Shown: positions 1-6,002 of the stretch, one piece after another
Layout: each line of letters starts with the position of its first letter
Position numbering within the stretch: the first letter of the stretch is position 1
Source: an uncultured Rhodobacter sp.
GTDB lineage: Bacteria; Pseudomonadota; Alphaproteobacteria; Rhodobacterales; Rhodobacteraceae
Assembly (NCBI GenBank): GCA_937901435.1
Contig: CALGTJ010000177.1
Coordinates: forward strand, 1 to 6,002
Direction of reading: 5' to 3'
Length of the DNA: 6,002 bases
Program-made: the position numbers and the translations under genes
The notes under the pieces: generated by a model
Database searches by the model: none
Seen by the model: only the letters and a program-made list of their open reading frames with translations
Told to the model about the DNA's origin: nothing

Positions 1-766
<766 letters not shown>

Positions 767-785
767 TATTTCACGGGGCGCGCGG

Positions 786-809
786 AATGAAAAGAGGGCA
801 AATGGCCCT
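786..809 (-). terminator. weak intrinsic terminator-like hairpin after the TDT transporter gene
   Basis: On the minus strand, AGGGC (809-805) and GCCCT (799-795) form a five-pair stem around a five-base loop. It is followed by C and four T residues (793-790). The hairpin overlaps the TAG stop of the transporter gene. The stem and U tract are both short, so termination would be partial at best and read-through into guaB is possible. Confidence 0.35.
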
Positions 810-1770
810 AAGCCAAGGCGGCCTTGGTCACGACGGCCAGTTTGCCTGACACCCAAAGCCGCAGAACCCGGATCGCGATCAGCGCAATAAGCACCGTGGC
901 CCCCAGTAAAAAGCCAAGCCCGGCGGCAGCCATACCGATACCCGTGCTTTGCCCGCTGAGGTTCAGCAGAGCAATGCAATAGGCGGCCAGAGGAAAGGTA
1001 AATGCGCTCCACAATGGGCTGAAGCCGCCCTGCGTCAGCCATTTGCGTTTCAGGACCAGCGCGACCAGGATCAAGCTTGCCACGACCGCAAAGACGACGG
1101 CCAGTTTTGGGTGCCCCAAAGCGGTGGCCACCGTGCTGAACAGGCTGACGGGCGCAAGGTGGATCGCCATCAACGGGCGCAGCGGTGGCGGCGTGTCCCG
1201 GATATGCGGCAGGCTGGTGATATAGATCACCAACGACAGGATTACCGTCAGCGACAAGATCACATAGGACAGGCTGGTCAGGCCCAAAGGCACCGCCGAA
1301 ATCGGCCCCACGATAAAGGCCACAAAGGCCAGATGCCACGAGGGCATGACATGGCGTTGCTCTGGCGGCAGGGCCAGAATGATGCGGACCGCCATCACAG
1401 CCAGCACCGCGTGCCCCACAAGACCCAGCCCCAGCGACAGCAGTGCAAACCCGGTCGAGACCGGCTGCAACATAACCGCCATCAACAAAAAACCGATGGT
1501 CAGCGCCCCGACCCCGGCGCGTCCGGGCACGCTGGCCATGTCCTGCGCGACAACGCCCGGTCTGGCGAGGGTCTTGGCCACGTAGGACAGCGCCCCGATC
1601 AGATTAAGTGCCAGCGTGCCCCATAACAGCACCTCGCCGATCCAGCCGGGCAGCGCAAACACCTCTGCCGCCCTGCGCCAGCTCAATCCCAGCCCGAACA
1701 ATCCAAGAAAGGCCGGAAAAATCGCGGGCGGTGTGCTGCGCCAGGAGGCTTGAGACAAAAGAGAGGGCAT
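808..1770 (-). CDS. TDT / SLAC1-TehA family membrane transporter
   Basis: A 320-residue, very hydrophobic protein of the tellurite-resistance/dicarboxylate transporter (TDT) family, related to bacterial TehA and plant SLAC1 anion channels. About ten membrane helices can be marked, near residues 15-31, 44-67, 86-104, 107-134, 146-164, 166-187, 202-218, 222-240, 250-270 and 276-306. Family-like signs are the PPAIFPAFLGLFGLGLSWR first helix and the WSAFTFPL motif near 254-261 in helix nine, where TehA/SLAC1 proteins carry the pore-gating phenylalanine. It should sit in the inner membrane and pass an anion or weak acid. The substrate cannot be read from sequence, and a tellurite role is only a family name. 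The start at 1770 has no strong ribosome binding site (a weak GAG upstream) but sits just before helix one. The gene is divergent from the agmatinase-family gene, and guaB follows on the same strand. Confidence 0.85.
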   Translation of the reverse strand: MPSLLSQASWRSTPPAIFPAFLGLFGLGLSWRRAAEVFALPGWIGEVLLWGTLALNLIGALSYVAKTLARPGVVAQDMASVPGRAGVGALTIGFLLMAVMLQPVSTGFALLSLGLGLVGHAVLAVMAVRIILALPPEQRHVMPSWHLAFVAFIVGPISAVPLGLTSLSYVILSLTVILSLVIYITSLPHIRDTPPPLRPLMAIHLAPVSLFSTVATALGHPKLAVVFAVVASLILVALVLKRKWLTQGGFSPLWSAFTFPLAAYCIALLNLSGQSTGIGMAAAGLGFLLGATVLIALIAIRVLRLWVSGKLAVVTKAALA

Positions 1771-1910
1771 GGGCGGCTCGCTATGCTGAAATGAAGACCG
1801 GAAATCCAGAAGATCTACCTGCGCCCATCCGACAGATTTGGCAAGCCAGCGAACGCCTTGTGCAGGGCGCGGGTTTGGTCAATGCTGCGCAAAATCACTG
1901 GGAGCATCAG
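1771..1910. other. divergent spacer between the transporter and ureohydrolase genes
   Basis: About 140 bp between the two divergent starts must hold both promoters if the ureohydrolase starts at 1911. No consensus -35/-10 pair stands out on either strand. A small dyad, TGGC-AA-GCCA, lies at 1839-1848 near the middle and could bind a regulator, but it is short. The stretch stays open in the ureohydrolase frame from an ATG at 1791. Its codons there are unlike the gene body (GGA, CCA, CTA and CGA all occur, with third positions not clearly G/C-rich), which argues that it is not translated. Confidence 0.5.
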
Positions 1911-2879
1911 ATGAGCGGACATGGCTATGAAACCGGGCGGCTGAACCTGCCTTTCACCGGCATCTGCACCTTCGCCAAAAAGCCCTATGTGGACGACTGG
2001 CGCAAGATTGACGCCGATGTGGCCATTCTTGGCGCGCCCTATGACTTTGGCACGCAATGGCGGCCCGGTGCGCGCTTTGGTCCGCGGGCGGTGCGCGAGG
2101 CCTCGACGCTGTTTTCCTTTGGCCATGCAGGCGCTTACGATCACGAGGACGACGCCACCTATCTGGGCGAGGACGTGCGCATTGTCGATATTGGCGACGC
2201 GGATATCATCCACACCGACACGATCAACAGCCACGCCAATATCCGCACCGGGGTCACCGCCTGCCTCGATGCAGGCGCGTTGCCGGTTGTCATTGGTGGC
2301 GATCACTCGATCAATATCCCCTGTATCGAGGCCTTTGACGGGCATGGCGATCTGCATATCCTGCAAATCGACGCCCATCTGGACTTTGTCGATGAACGCC
2401 ACGGCGTGCGCTTTGGTCACGGCAATCCGATGCGGCGTGCGGCGGAAAAACAATTTGTGACCGGCTTGACCCAGCTTGGCATCCGCAACGTCAGTTCCAC
2501 TGCGCGCGAAGGCTACGAGGCCGCGCGCACCATGGGTTCGAGCATTCTCAGCGTGCGGCAGGTGCGGCGCGCGGGTGTCGCGGGCGCACTGGCCAGCATC
2601 CCCAAGGGCGCGCGGGTCTATGTGACCATCGACATTGACGCCTTCTGCCCCTCTATTGCGCCGGGCACTGGCACGCCCAGCCACGGCGGCTTTCTGTATT
2701 ACGAGGTTCTGGAGTTGCTGAAGGCGGTCGCGCAAAGCCACGAGGTGGTGGGCATTGATCTGGTCGAGGTTGCGCCCGATTACGACCCCACCGGATCGAC
2801 GGCGATCCTTGCCGCGCAACTGCTGATGAACCTCCTCGGCTTCATCTTTCATGCGCGCCGGGCTGGCGGATCTCGTTGA
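1911..2879 (+). CDS. speB: agmatinase-family ureohydrolase
   Basis: A 322-residue member of the arginase/agmatinase superfamily, cytoplasmic binuclear manganese enzymes that remove urea from guanidino compounds. Agmatine to putrescine plus urea is the default guess; guanidinobutyrate or another guanidine is possible. Metal-binding motifs are present: GGDHS (His132), DAHLD (Asp154, His156, Asp158) and DID (Asp241, Asp243). Others are GHGNPMRR (His170), the PGTGTP loop (251-256) and VEVAP (285-289). In the usual DxDxxDP motif the third Asp is Cys246 (DIDAFCP); it is not a metal ligand, and Cys may be normal in this clade. I chose the start at 1911 because GGGAG lies six bases upstream, the length fits the family, and LNLPFTGI follows soon after. 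An in-frame ATG at 1791 would add 40 residues but has no good ribosome binding site. Family assignment is strong; substrate is uncertain. Confidence 0.88.
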   Translation: MSGHGYETGRLNLPFTGICTFAKKPYVDDWRKIDADVAILGAPYDFGTQWRPGARFGPRAVREASTLFSFGHAGAYDHEDDATYLGEDVRIVDIGDADIIHTDTINSHANIRTGVTACLDAGALPVVIGGDHSINIPCIEAFDGHGDLHILQIDAHLDFVDERHGVRFGHGNPMRRAAEKQFVTGLTQLGIRNVSSTAREGYEAARTMGSSILSVRQVRRAGVAGALASIPKGARVYVTIDIDAFCPSIAPGTGTPSHGGFLYYEVLELLKAVAQSHEVVGIDLVEVAPDYDPTGSTAILAAQLLMNLLGFIFHARRAGGSR

Positions 2880-2965
2880 AGGCGTCGCAATGGTCGGCGA
2901 CGGCGCGTGCCATTTGTTTTTCCCGCCTGCCTTTGACGTTTTCATTTTGGAAAACATTGGTAGGG

Positions 2966-2971
2966 TATAAA
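2966..2971 (+). promoter_or_regulatory. possible -10 element for the outer-membrane barrel gene
   Basis: The 117 bp gap after the ureohydrolase gene turns AT-rich from about 2932. TATAAA sits 25 bases before the ATG at 2997. Candidate -35 elements are badly spaced: TTGACG at 2933-2938 is 27 bases away and TTGGAA at 2947-2952 is 13 away. Only the -10 part is therefore convincing. The ribosome binding site is a weak AAGAG about 11 bases before the ATG. A T-rich stretch at 2913-2921 follows GC-rich sequence, but I could not draw a stable terminator stem there for the upstream gene. Confidence 0.35.
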
Positions 2972-2996
2972 AAGTCTCAAAAGAGATACAAAGACC

Positions 2997-3917
2997 ATGC
3001 CACAGCATAATTCCCTATCCCTCGCAGCCGTTTGCACCCTGTTTGCCACGCTTGCGCAGGCGCAAAGCCTGCCGTTCAGCGTCCAGACCTAGGGGCGATT
3101 GTCCTTTGGATACAGCGACCGCACCACGGGCGCGGATGCGTTTCTGGTGGGCGATGCGACGCTGCGACTGGATTTCTCTGGCCTCACCTCTGGATCTGAC
3201 TCTGGCCTCCCTCTTGGGCTGGAGATCGGTCTGTACGGGCGGGCCGATGCGCTGGATACGCCCCATGAAACCTACGGCGCGCTGACATGGGACCTGCCCG
3301 GAGGCGGTCGTTTTCTGGCTGGCGTGCCGCGCCCCGCCTATGACAGTTTTGCGGTCTCGGCGATAGAGCGTCACTTTCCCGCGCTCGGCGTGGATCGCGC
3401 CACGCTGACCCGCAGCGAAGCCACTTCTGGCGCGATGTTTGCCAATTACCTGCCCTTCGGCGCGCGGTTTCAGAATGAGGCCGCCGGTCTGCGCTATGCA
3501 ACCTCTGTGCATCGCGCAGACAATGTGGACCGCACCATCGCCAGTTTTGGCCTTGCGCGCGACATGGGGAATTGGACGATTGAGGGCGCGATAGAGGCAA
3601 GTTTTGGGGCCTCGACCGAGATCGGCGGCAAGATGCAACTGCATGGCACCCTTGGATCTGTCAGCGGTGGCATCGGATATTACGCCCCCGGTGCGGTCGC
3701 AGGCCCGGACCTGTTCGAGGCCTTCGCCTCTTTTGATCCCATCGCGCGGCTGACCCTGTCGGGCGTGGTGCAATTGCCCGTCAACAGCGCCAGCAATCCG
3801 ACTTTGGGGGTATCCGCGCGCTATGCGGCACGTGACGATCTTGGTATCGTCCTTGGCGTGGTGTCAGATGCGGGCGCAGATACGGCTGTCAGCGCCTTTT
3901 TAGACTGGACGTTTTAA
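2997..3917 (+). pseudogene. outer-membrane beta-barrel (porin-like) protein, interrupted by an in-frame TAG
   Basis: The frame opens at ATG 2997 with a signal peptide (hydrophobic LSLAAVCTLFATLA, then an AQA cleavage site after residue 22). It meets TAG at codon 32 (3090-3092) and then stays open in the same frame for 274 codons to TAA at 3915. The downstream part has no long hydrophobic helix and shows alternating, glycine- and aromatic-rich segments (GRLSFGYSD, LEIGLYGRAD, GGIGYYAPG). It ends in DWTF with a C-terminal Phe, the usual signal for outer-membrane barrel insertion. Intact length would be 306 residues. The stop falls in the first predicted strand (VQT-stop-GRLSFGY), where Tyr would fit, so a single base change from a TAC or TAT codon is likely. 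TTG 3099 could restart translation but would lack the signal peptide. Without suppression no exported barrel is made. A sequencing error or a very recent mutation is also possible. A solute-channel role is inference. Confidence 0.78.
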
Positions 3918-3954
3918 CGCGTCTAGCCAATGACTTACCGCCCGGACTTAAAGC

Positions 3955-4914
3955 TTAGACAGCACCCAGTCTTTGCAGACGTGCTGCGCGCAGGCGGGCA
4001 AAATCGTCCCCCGCGTGATAGCTGGAGCGGGTCAGCGGTGTGGCCGAGACCATCAGAAAGCCTTTGCCAAAGGCGGCTTTTTCATAGGTCGCGAACTCTT
4101 CTGGCGTGACGAAGCGATCCAGCGCGTGATGCTTGGGCGTGGGTTGCAGGTATTGCCCGATGGTCAGAAAATCGATGTCAGCGGCGCGCATGTCGTCCAT
4201 GACTTGCAGAACCGCCTGACGATCCTCACCCAGTCCCACCATGATGCCGGATTTGGTGAACATCGAGGGATCAATCTCTTTCACTCGCTGCAGCAGCCGC
4301 AGCGAATGGAAATAGCGCGCACCGGGGCGCACCTCTGGATAGAGGCCCGGAACGGTTTCAAGGTTGTGGTTGAACACATCAGGTCTTGCCGCAACAACCA
4401 CCTCTAACGCACTGGGATCGCAACGGATAAAGTCAGGCGTCAGGATTTCAATCGTCGTTTCCGGCGCTTGGCGGCGGATCGCGCGGATCGTTTGCGCAAA
4501 ATGTTCGGCCCCGCCATCCTCGACGTCATCGCGGTCAACCGAGGTGATCACCACATGGTTCAGCCCCAGCTTTTTCACCGCATCGGCCACGCGGCCCGGT
4601 TCAAACACATCCAGTGCCTCTGGCGGCTTGCCCGTGGCGATGTTGCAAAAGGTGCAGGCTCGGGTGCAGACTTCGCCCATGATCATCATCGTGGCGTGGC
4701 CCTGCGACCAGCATTCTCCCACATTGGGACATCCCGCCTCTTCGCAGACCGTGACCAGCTTGTGCTCTCGCATGATGTCGCGGGTCTGTTTATAGCCGGC
4801 AGAGGTCGGGGCCTTGACGCGAATCCAATCCGGCTTGCGCGGCTGGGCGTTGTCGGGGCGTCGCGCCTTTTCGGGATGGCGCTGCTCGGGGATTTTCAGG
4901 TCGCGCGTGCTCAT
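3955..4914 (-). CDS. lipA: lipoyl synthase (radical SAM)
   Basis: A 319-residue cytoplasmic radical-SAM enzyme that inserts two sulfur atoms into the octanoyl group on lipoyl domains, making the lipoyl cofactor of pyruvate and 2-oxoglutarate dehydrogenases and glycine cleavage H protein. Both iron-sulfur sites are intact: the auxiliary cluster motif [12 protein letters not shown] (Cys57, Cys62, Cys68) and the radical-SAM motif CTRACTFC (Cys83, Cys87, Cys90). The C-terminal RSSYHAG (296-302) supplies the serine ligand of the auxiliary cluster. Other family signatures are [10 protein letters not shown] near the N terminus, [29 protein letters not shown] and TIGQYLQPT. Length is normal. The start at 4914 has AAGGA eight bases upstream. 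The gene converges on the barrel pseudogene with a 37 bp gap and no clear terminator in it, and lies 112 bp after the GST-family gene on the same strand. The identification is very secure. Confidence 0.97.
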   Translation of the reverse strand: MSTRDLKIPEQRHPEKARRPDNAQPRKPDWIRVKAPTSAGYKQTRDIMREHKLVTVCEEAGCPNVGECWSQGHATMMIMGEVCTRACTFCNIATGKPPEALDVFEPGRVADAVKKLGLNHVVITSVDRDDVEDGGAEHFAQTIRAIRRQAPETTIEILTPDFIRCDPSALEVVVAARPDVFNHNLETVPGLYPEVRPGARYFHSLRLLQRVKEIDPSMFTKSGIMVGLGEDRQAVLQVMDDMRAADIDFLTIGQYLQPTPKHHALDRFVTPEEFATYEKAAFGKGFLMVSATPLTRSSYHAGDDFARLRAARLQRLGAV

Positions 4915-4942
4915 CTAAAGGTTCCTTGCGTGGGTATCAGAG

Positions 4943-4971
4943 ATGTAACGCGTCACCACGGTGATGTCCAA
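4943..4971 (-). promoter_or_regulatory. possible lipA promoter with a dyad in its spacer
   Basis: On the minus strand TTGGAC (4971-4966) and TTACAT (4948-4943) are 17 bases apart and would place transcription start about 20 bases before the lipA ATG. Each matches consensus at only three of six positions. The spacer holds the inverted repeat TCACC-GT-GGTGA (4964-4953), a usual place for a repressor site. The match and dyad are seen; the function is inferred. Confidence 0.3.
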
Positions 4972-4984
4972 TTTCACACTCTCA

Positions 4985-5014
4985 TTTACGGAATGCGTAG
5001 CACGCATAGGTAAA
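4985..5014 (-). repeat. nested inverted repeat (hairpin) between gst and lipA
   Basis: Outer arms TTTAC (4985-4989) and GTAAA (5010-5014) enclose inner arms ATGCGT (4993-4998) and ACGCAT (5002-5007) with an AGC centre. RNA from either strand could form an eleven-pair hairpin with a small 3/2 internal loop. It begins 12 bases after the gst stop on the minus strand. No T run follows on either strand, so it is not a standard intrinsic terminator. It may be a processing or stabilising hairpin or a protein-binding dyad. Confidence 0.6.
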
Positions 5015-5026
5015 GACTTCACCGGG

Positions 5027-5662
5027 TTATGCCGCTTGATCTGCCATTTGATCTGCAAGGGCTTTCTGCACCGTCGCGCGCGTCAGCATCATGGCGCGAT
5101 GGGCCAGAACCTTGGGCAGCGGCGCAGGGTCAACGCCATCGCCATCAATCCAGCGCGACACGGTGAACAGATAGGGATCGGCGATGCTATAGGTGTCGCC
5201 CATGACATAGGGGCCCCTAAGATAAGTGTCTTCCACATAGGCGAATGCCGCGCCGACGCTTTCGGGGATCTTGGCGCGCATAGCGTTGATCGCCTCTGTA
5301 TTGGCCGGATCCACCCAGCGGTGGCCGCGCATCCGGTGGGCGTGGGCCACATGCAGGGTCGAGGCGATGTAGCTGCAAAACTCTTGAAGGCGGGCGAATT
5401 CATACGGATCGGTCGGGGCAAGCCCGGCCTCTGGATGGGTTTGTGCGATATAGGCTAGGATCGCGGGTGTTTCGGTCAGGCTGCCGGACGGCGTCACCAG
5501 CGTCGGCACCCGGCCCTTTGGGTTCAACACCAGATACGCGCCGCCCTGATGCGCGCCACCCGCGATGTCCAGTCGGTGCAGGCGCAGATCGACACCCGCG
5601 TCCAGCAAGGCGATATGCGAGGCGAGGGAAATCGTTTCCCACTCATAAAAGAAATCCCACAT
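5027..5662 (-). CDS. glutathione S-transferase family protein
   Basis: A 211-residue protein with the two-domain GST layout. The thioredoxin-like N-terminal domain (about 1-77) carries NPKGRVPTL with the cis-proline Pro53 that contacts glutathione, and TETPAILAYIA, the usual gamma-glutamyl binding turn. The helical C-terminal domain (about 85-205) contains GDTYSIADPYLF with the conserved N-capping box and Asp. It would act in the cytoplasm on unknown electrophiles or in a non-catalytic role. The N-terminal stretch ETISLASHIALLDAG lines up with the GACSLAPHIALEEAG pattern of beta-class enzymes, but Ile stands where the active Cys is expected; the following Ser is kept. The start at 5662 is chosen because AGGAG lies eight bases upstream and the protein begins at strand one; the frame stays open to 5755 but the extra residues do not look like GST. 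lipA follows after 112 bp. Family is secure, substrate unknown. Confidence 0.88.
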   Translation of the reverse strand: MWDFFYEWETISLASHIALLDAGVDLRLHRLDIAGGAHQGGAYLVLNPKGRVPTLVTPSGSLTETPAILAYIAQTHPEAGLAPTDPYEFARLQEFCSYIASTLHVAHAHRMRGHRWVDPANTEAINAMRAKIPESVGAAFAYVEDTYLRGPYVMGDTYSIADPYLFTVSRWIDGDGVDPAPLPKVLAHRAMMLTRATVQKALADQMADQAA

Positions 5663-5692
5663 CGACGCTACTCCTATTCTTCGCCCCGCAAA

Positions 5693-5721
5693 TGGGTAGG
5701 CCGAAATGCGCAATGTGACAA
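5693..5721 (-). promoter_or_regulatory. possible gst promoter
   Basis: On the minus strand TTGTCA (5721-5716, five of six bases to consensus) is followed after 17 bases by TACCCA (5698-5693), a poor -10. Transcription would start some 25 bases before the ATG at 5662, leaving room for the AGGAG site. The -35 and spacing are good, the -10 weak, so this is a tentative call. Confidence 0.3.
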
Positions 5722-5733
5722 TGGGTTTCGCGC

Positions 5734-5750
5734 TGGCCCGAACCGGGCCA
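5734..5750. repeat. GC-rich perfect hairpin upstream of gst
   Basis: TGGCCCG (5734-5740) and CGGGCCA (5744-5750) are perfect seven-base inverted repeats around AAC. The hairpin lies in the 113 bp gap between the end of the DUF6456-like gene and gst. On neither strand is it followed by a T run, so a factor-independent terminator for the upstream gene is doubtful. It could stop transcription with Rho, protect the upstream mRNA 3' end, or be an operator just upstream of the candidate gst promoter. Confidence 0.55.
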
Positions 5751-5775
5751 AGCACGGTATCTTTGGAAAAATGAC

Positions 5776-6002
5776 CTATCCGATCATATTGTTACGCCCG
5801 GTTTCTCCATAATGGCGGCTAAGACGTTGCAGCGCGATTTTCAACACGATTTTACCAGAGCGCGCCGACCAGCCCATGCGCTTTTCGGCCTGTTCCATGC
5901 CCTCAAGGAAACAACAGCAGCGCAAGACCATGTCGCCCAGACCCGGCCCCAGATCACGCAGGGCCAGCGCCACACGGCTGCGCGCATCCTCTGGACCAGT
6001 GC
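5776..6002 (-). CDS. C-terminal end of a DUF6456-like protein (partial, runs off right edge)
   Basis: The last 75 codons of a minus-strand gene that is open to the window edge, ending in TAG at 5776-5778. The visible residues include LGPGLGDMVLRCCCFLEG, EKRMGWSARSGKIVLKIAL and QRLSRHYGE. I recognise these as the conserved end of DUF6456 proteins, common in Rhodobacteraceae and other alphaproteobacteria. The domain is mostly helical and has been described as helix-turn-helix-like; its function is not established, and a DNA-binding or regulatory role is inference. A GTG at 5973 is in frame but should not be taken as the start, because the similarity continues to the edge. Three Cys in a row (CCC) stand out; I cannot say whether all are conserved. 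gst lies 113 bp downstream on the same strand. Confidence 0.65.
   Translation of the reverse strand, partial: TGPEDARSRVALALRDLGPGLGDMVLRCCCFLEGMEQAEKRMGWSARSGKIVLKIALQRLSRHYGETGRNNMIG

Noticed and set aside
949..1626. Plus-strand open frame of 225 codons antisense to the TDT transporter
   Set aside because: Gln/Arg/His-rich low-information translation opposite a convincing ten-helix membrane protein.
1608..1910. N-terminal extension of the ureohydrolase from 1608 or from ATG 1791
   Set aside because: The 1608 start overlaps the divergent transporter gene. The 1791 start lacks a good ribosome binding site, and codon choice there differs from the gene body. 1911 has GGGAG at correct spacing and gives the usual family length.
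2891..2921. Possible terminator after the ureohydrolase gene (GC-rich sequence then T-rich run)
   Set aside because: The best stem I can draw has only three continuous G-C pairs or needs internal mismatches; not enough for a call.
2974..2989. Small GTCTC-AAAA-GAGA stem before the barrel gene start
   Set aside because: Only four clean pairs, in AT-rich sequence where such matches are common; no support for function.
1815..3008. Minus-strand open frame of 397 codons antisense to the ureohydrolase gene
   Set aside because: It is the GC-rich shadow of a clearly recognised gene. The translation resembles no family and lacks a ribosome binding site.
3015..3773. Minus-strand open frame of 252 codons antisense to the barrel pseudogene
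   Set aside because: Arg/Gly/Gln-rich composition typical of a reverse-frame shadow. The plus-strand frame has a signal peptide, strand pattern and C-terminal Phe.
5663..5755. Upstream extension of the GST-family protein to 5755
   Set aside because: The extra 31 residues have no GST character and would cross the hairpin. 5662 has a good AGGAG site and begins at the first strand of the fold.

Overview
The window looks like ordinary chromosomal DNA from an alphaproteobacterium, most likely a Rhodobacteraceae/Roseobacter-clade member. The evidence is a moderately high GC content with G/C-rich third codon positions, the style of the GuaB, LipA and agmatinase-family proteins, and a DUF6456-type protein tail that I associate with this group. 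The placement rests on my recognition of protein families; no search was run.

Layout, left to right. Positions 1-729 (minus) hold the N-terminal 243 codons of guaB (IMP dehydrogenase), cut by the left edge. Positions 808-1770 (minus) encode a ten-helix TDT/SLAC1-TehA family transporter. About 140 bp of divergent spacer follow. Positions 1911-2879 (plus) encode a ureohydrolase of the agmatinase (SpeB) type. Positions 2997-3917 (plus) hold an outer-membrane beta-barrel (porin-like) gene whose frame is broken by one in-frame TAG just after the signal peptide. Convergent to it is lipA (lipoyl synthase, 3955-4914, minus), preceded on the same strand by a glutathione S-transferase family gene (5027-5662) and then by the C-terminal end of a DUF6456-like gene (5776 to the right edge).

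The genes do not form one pathway. guaB serves guanine nucleotide synthesis, lipA makes the lipoyl cofactor of the 2-oxoacid dehydrogenases, and SpeB-type enzymes act in polyamine or guanidino-compound breakdown. The TDT transporter and the barrel protein are envelope proteins. The three right-hand minus-strand genes point the same way, but gaps of about 112-113 bp separate them. These gaps contain dyads, so separate promoters are plausible.

I see no RNA gene, CRISPR array, insertion sequence, prophage or defence module. The points most worth checking are the nonsense-interrupted barrel gene, mutually exclusive pairings over the guaB ribosome binding site, a nested hairpin between gst and lipA, and a dyad inside a possible lipA promoter. 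I did not find a convincing new multi-gene system.
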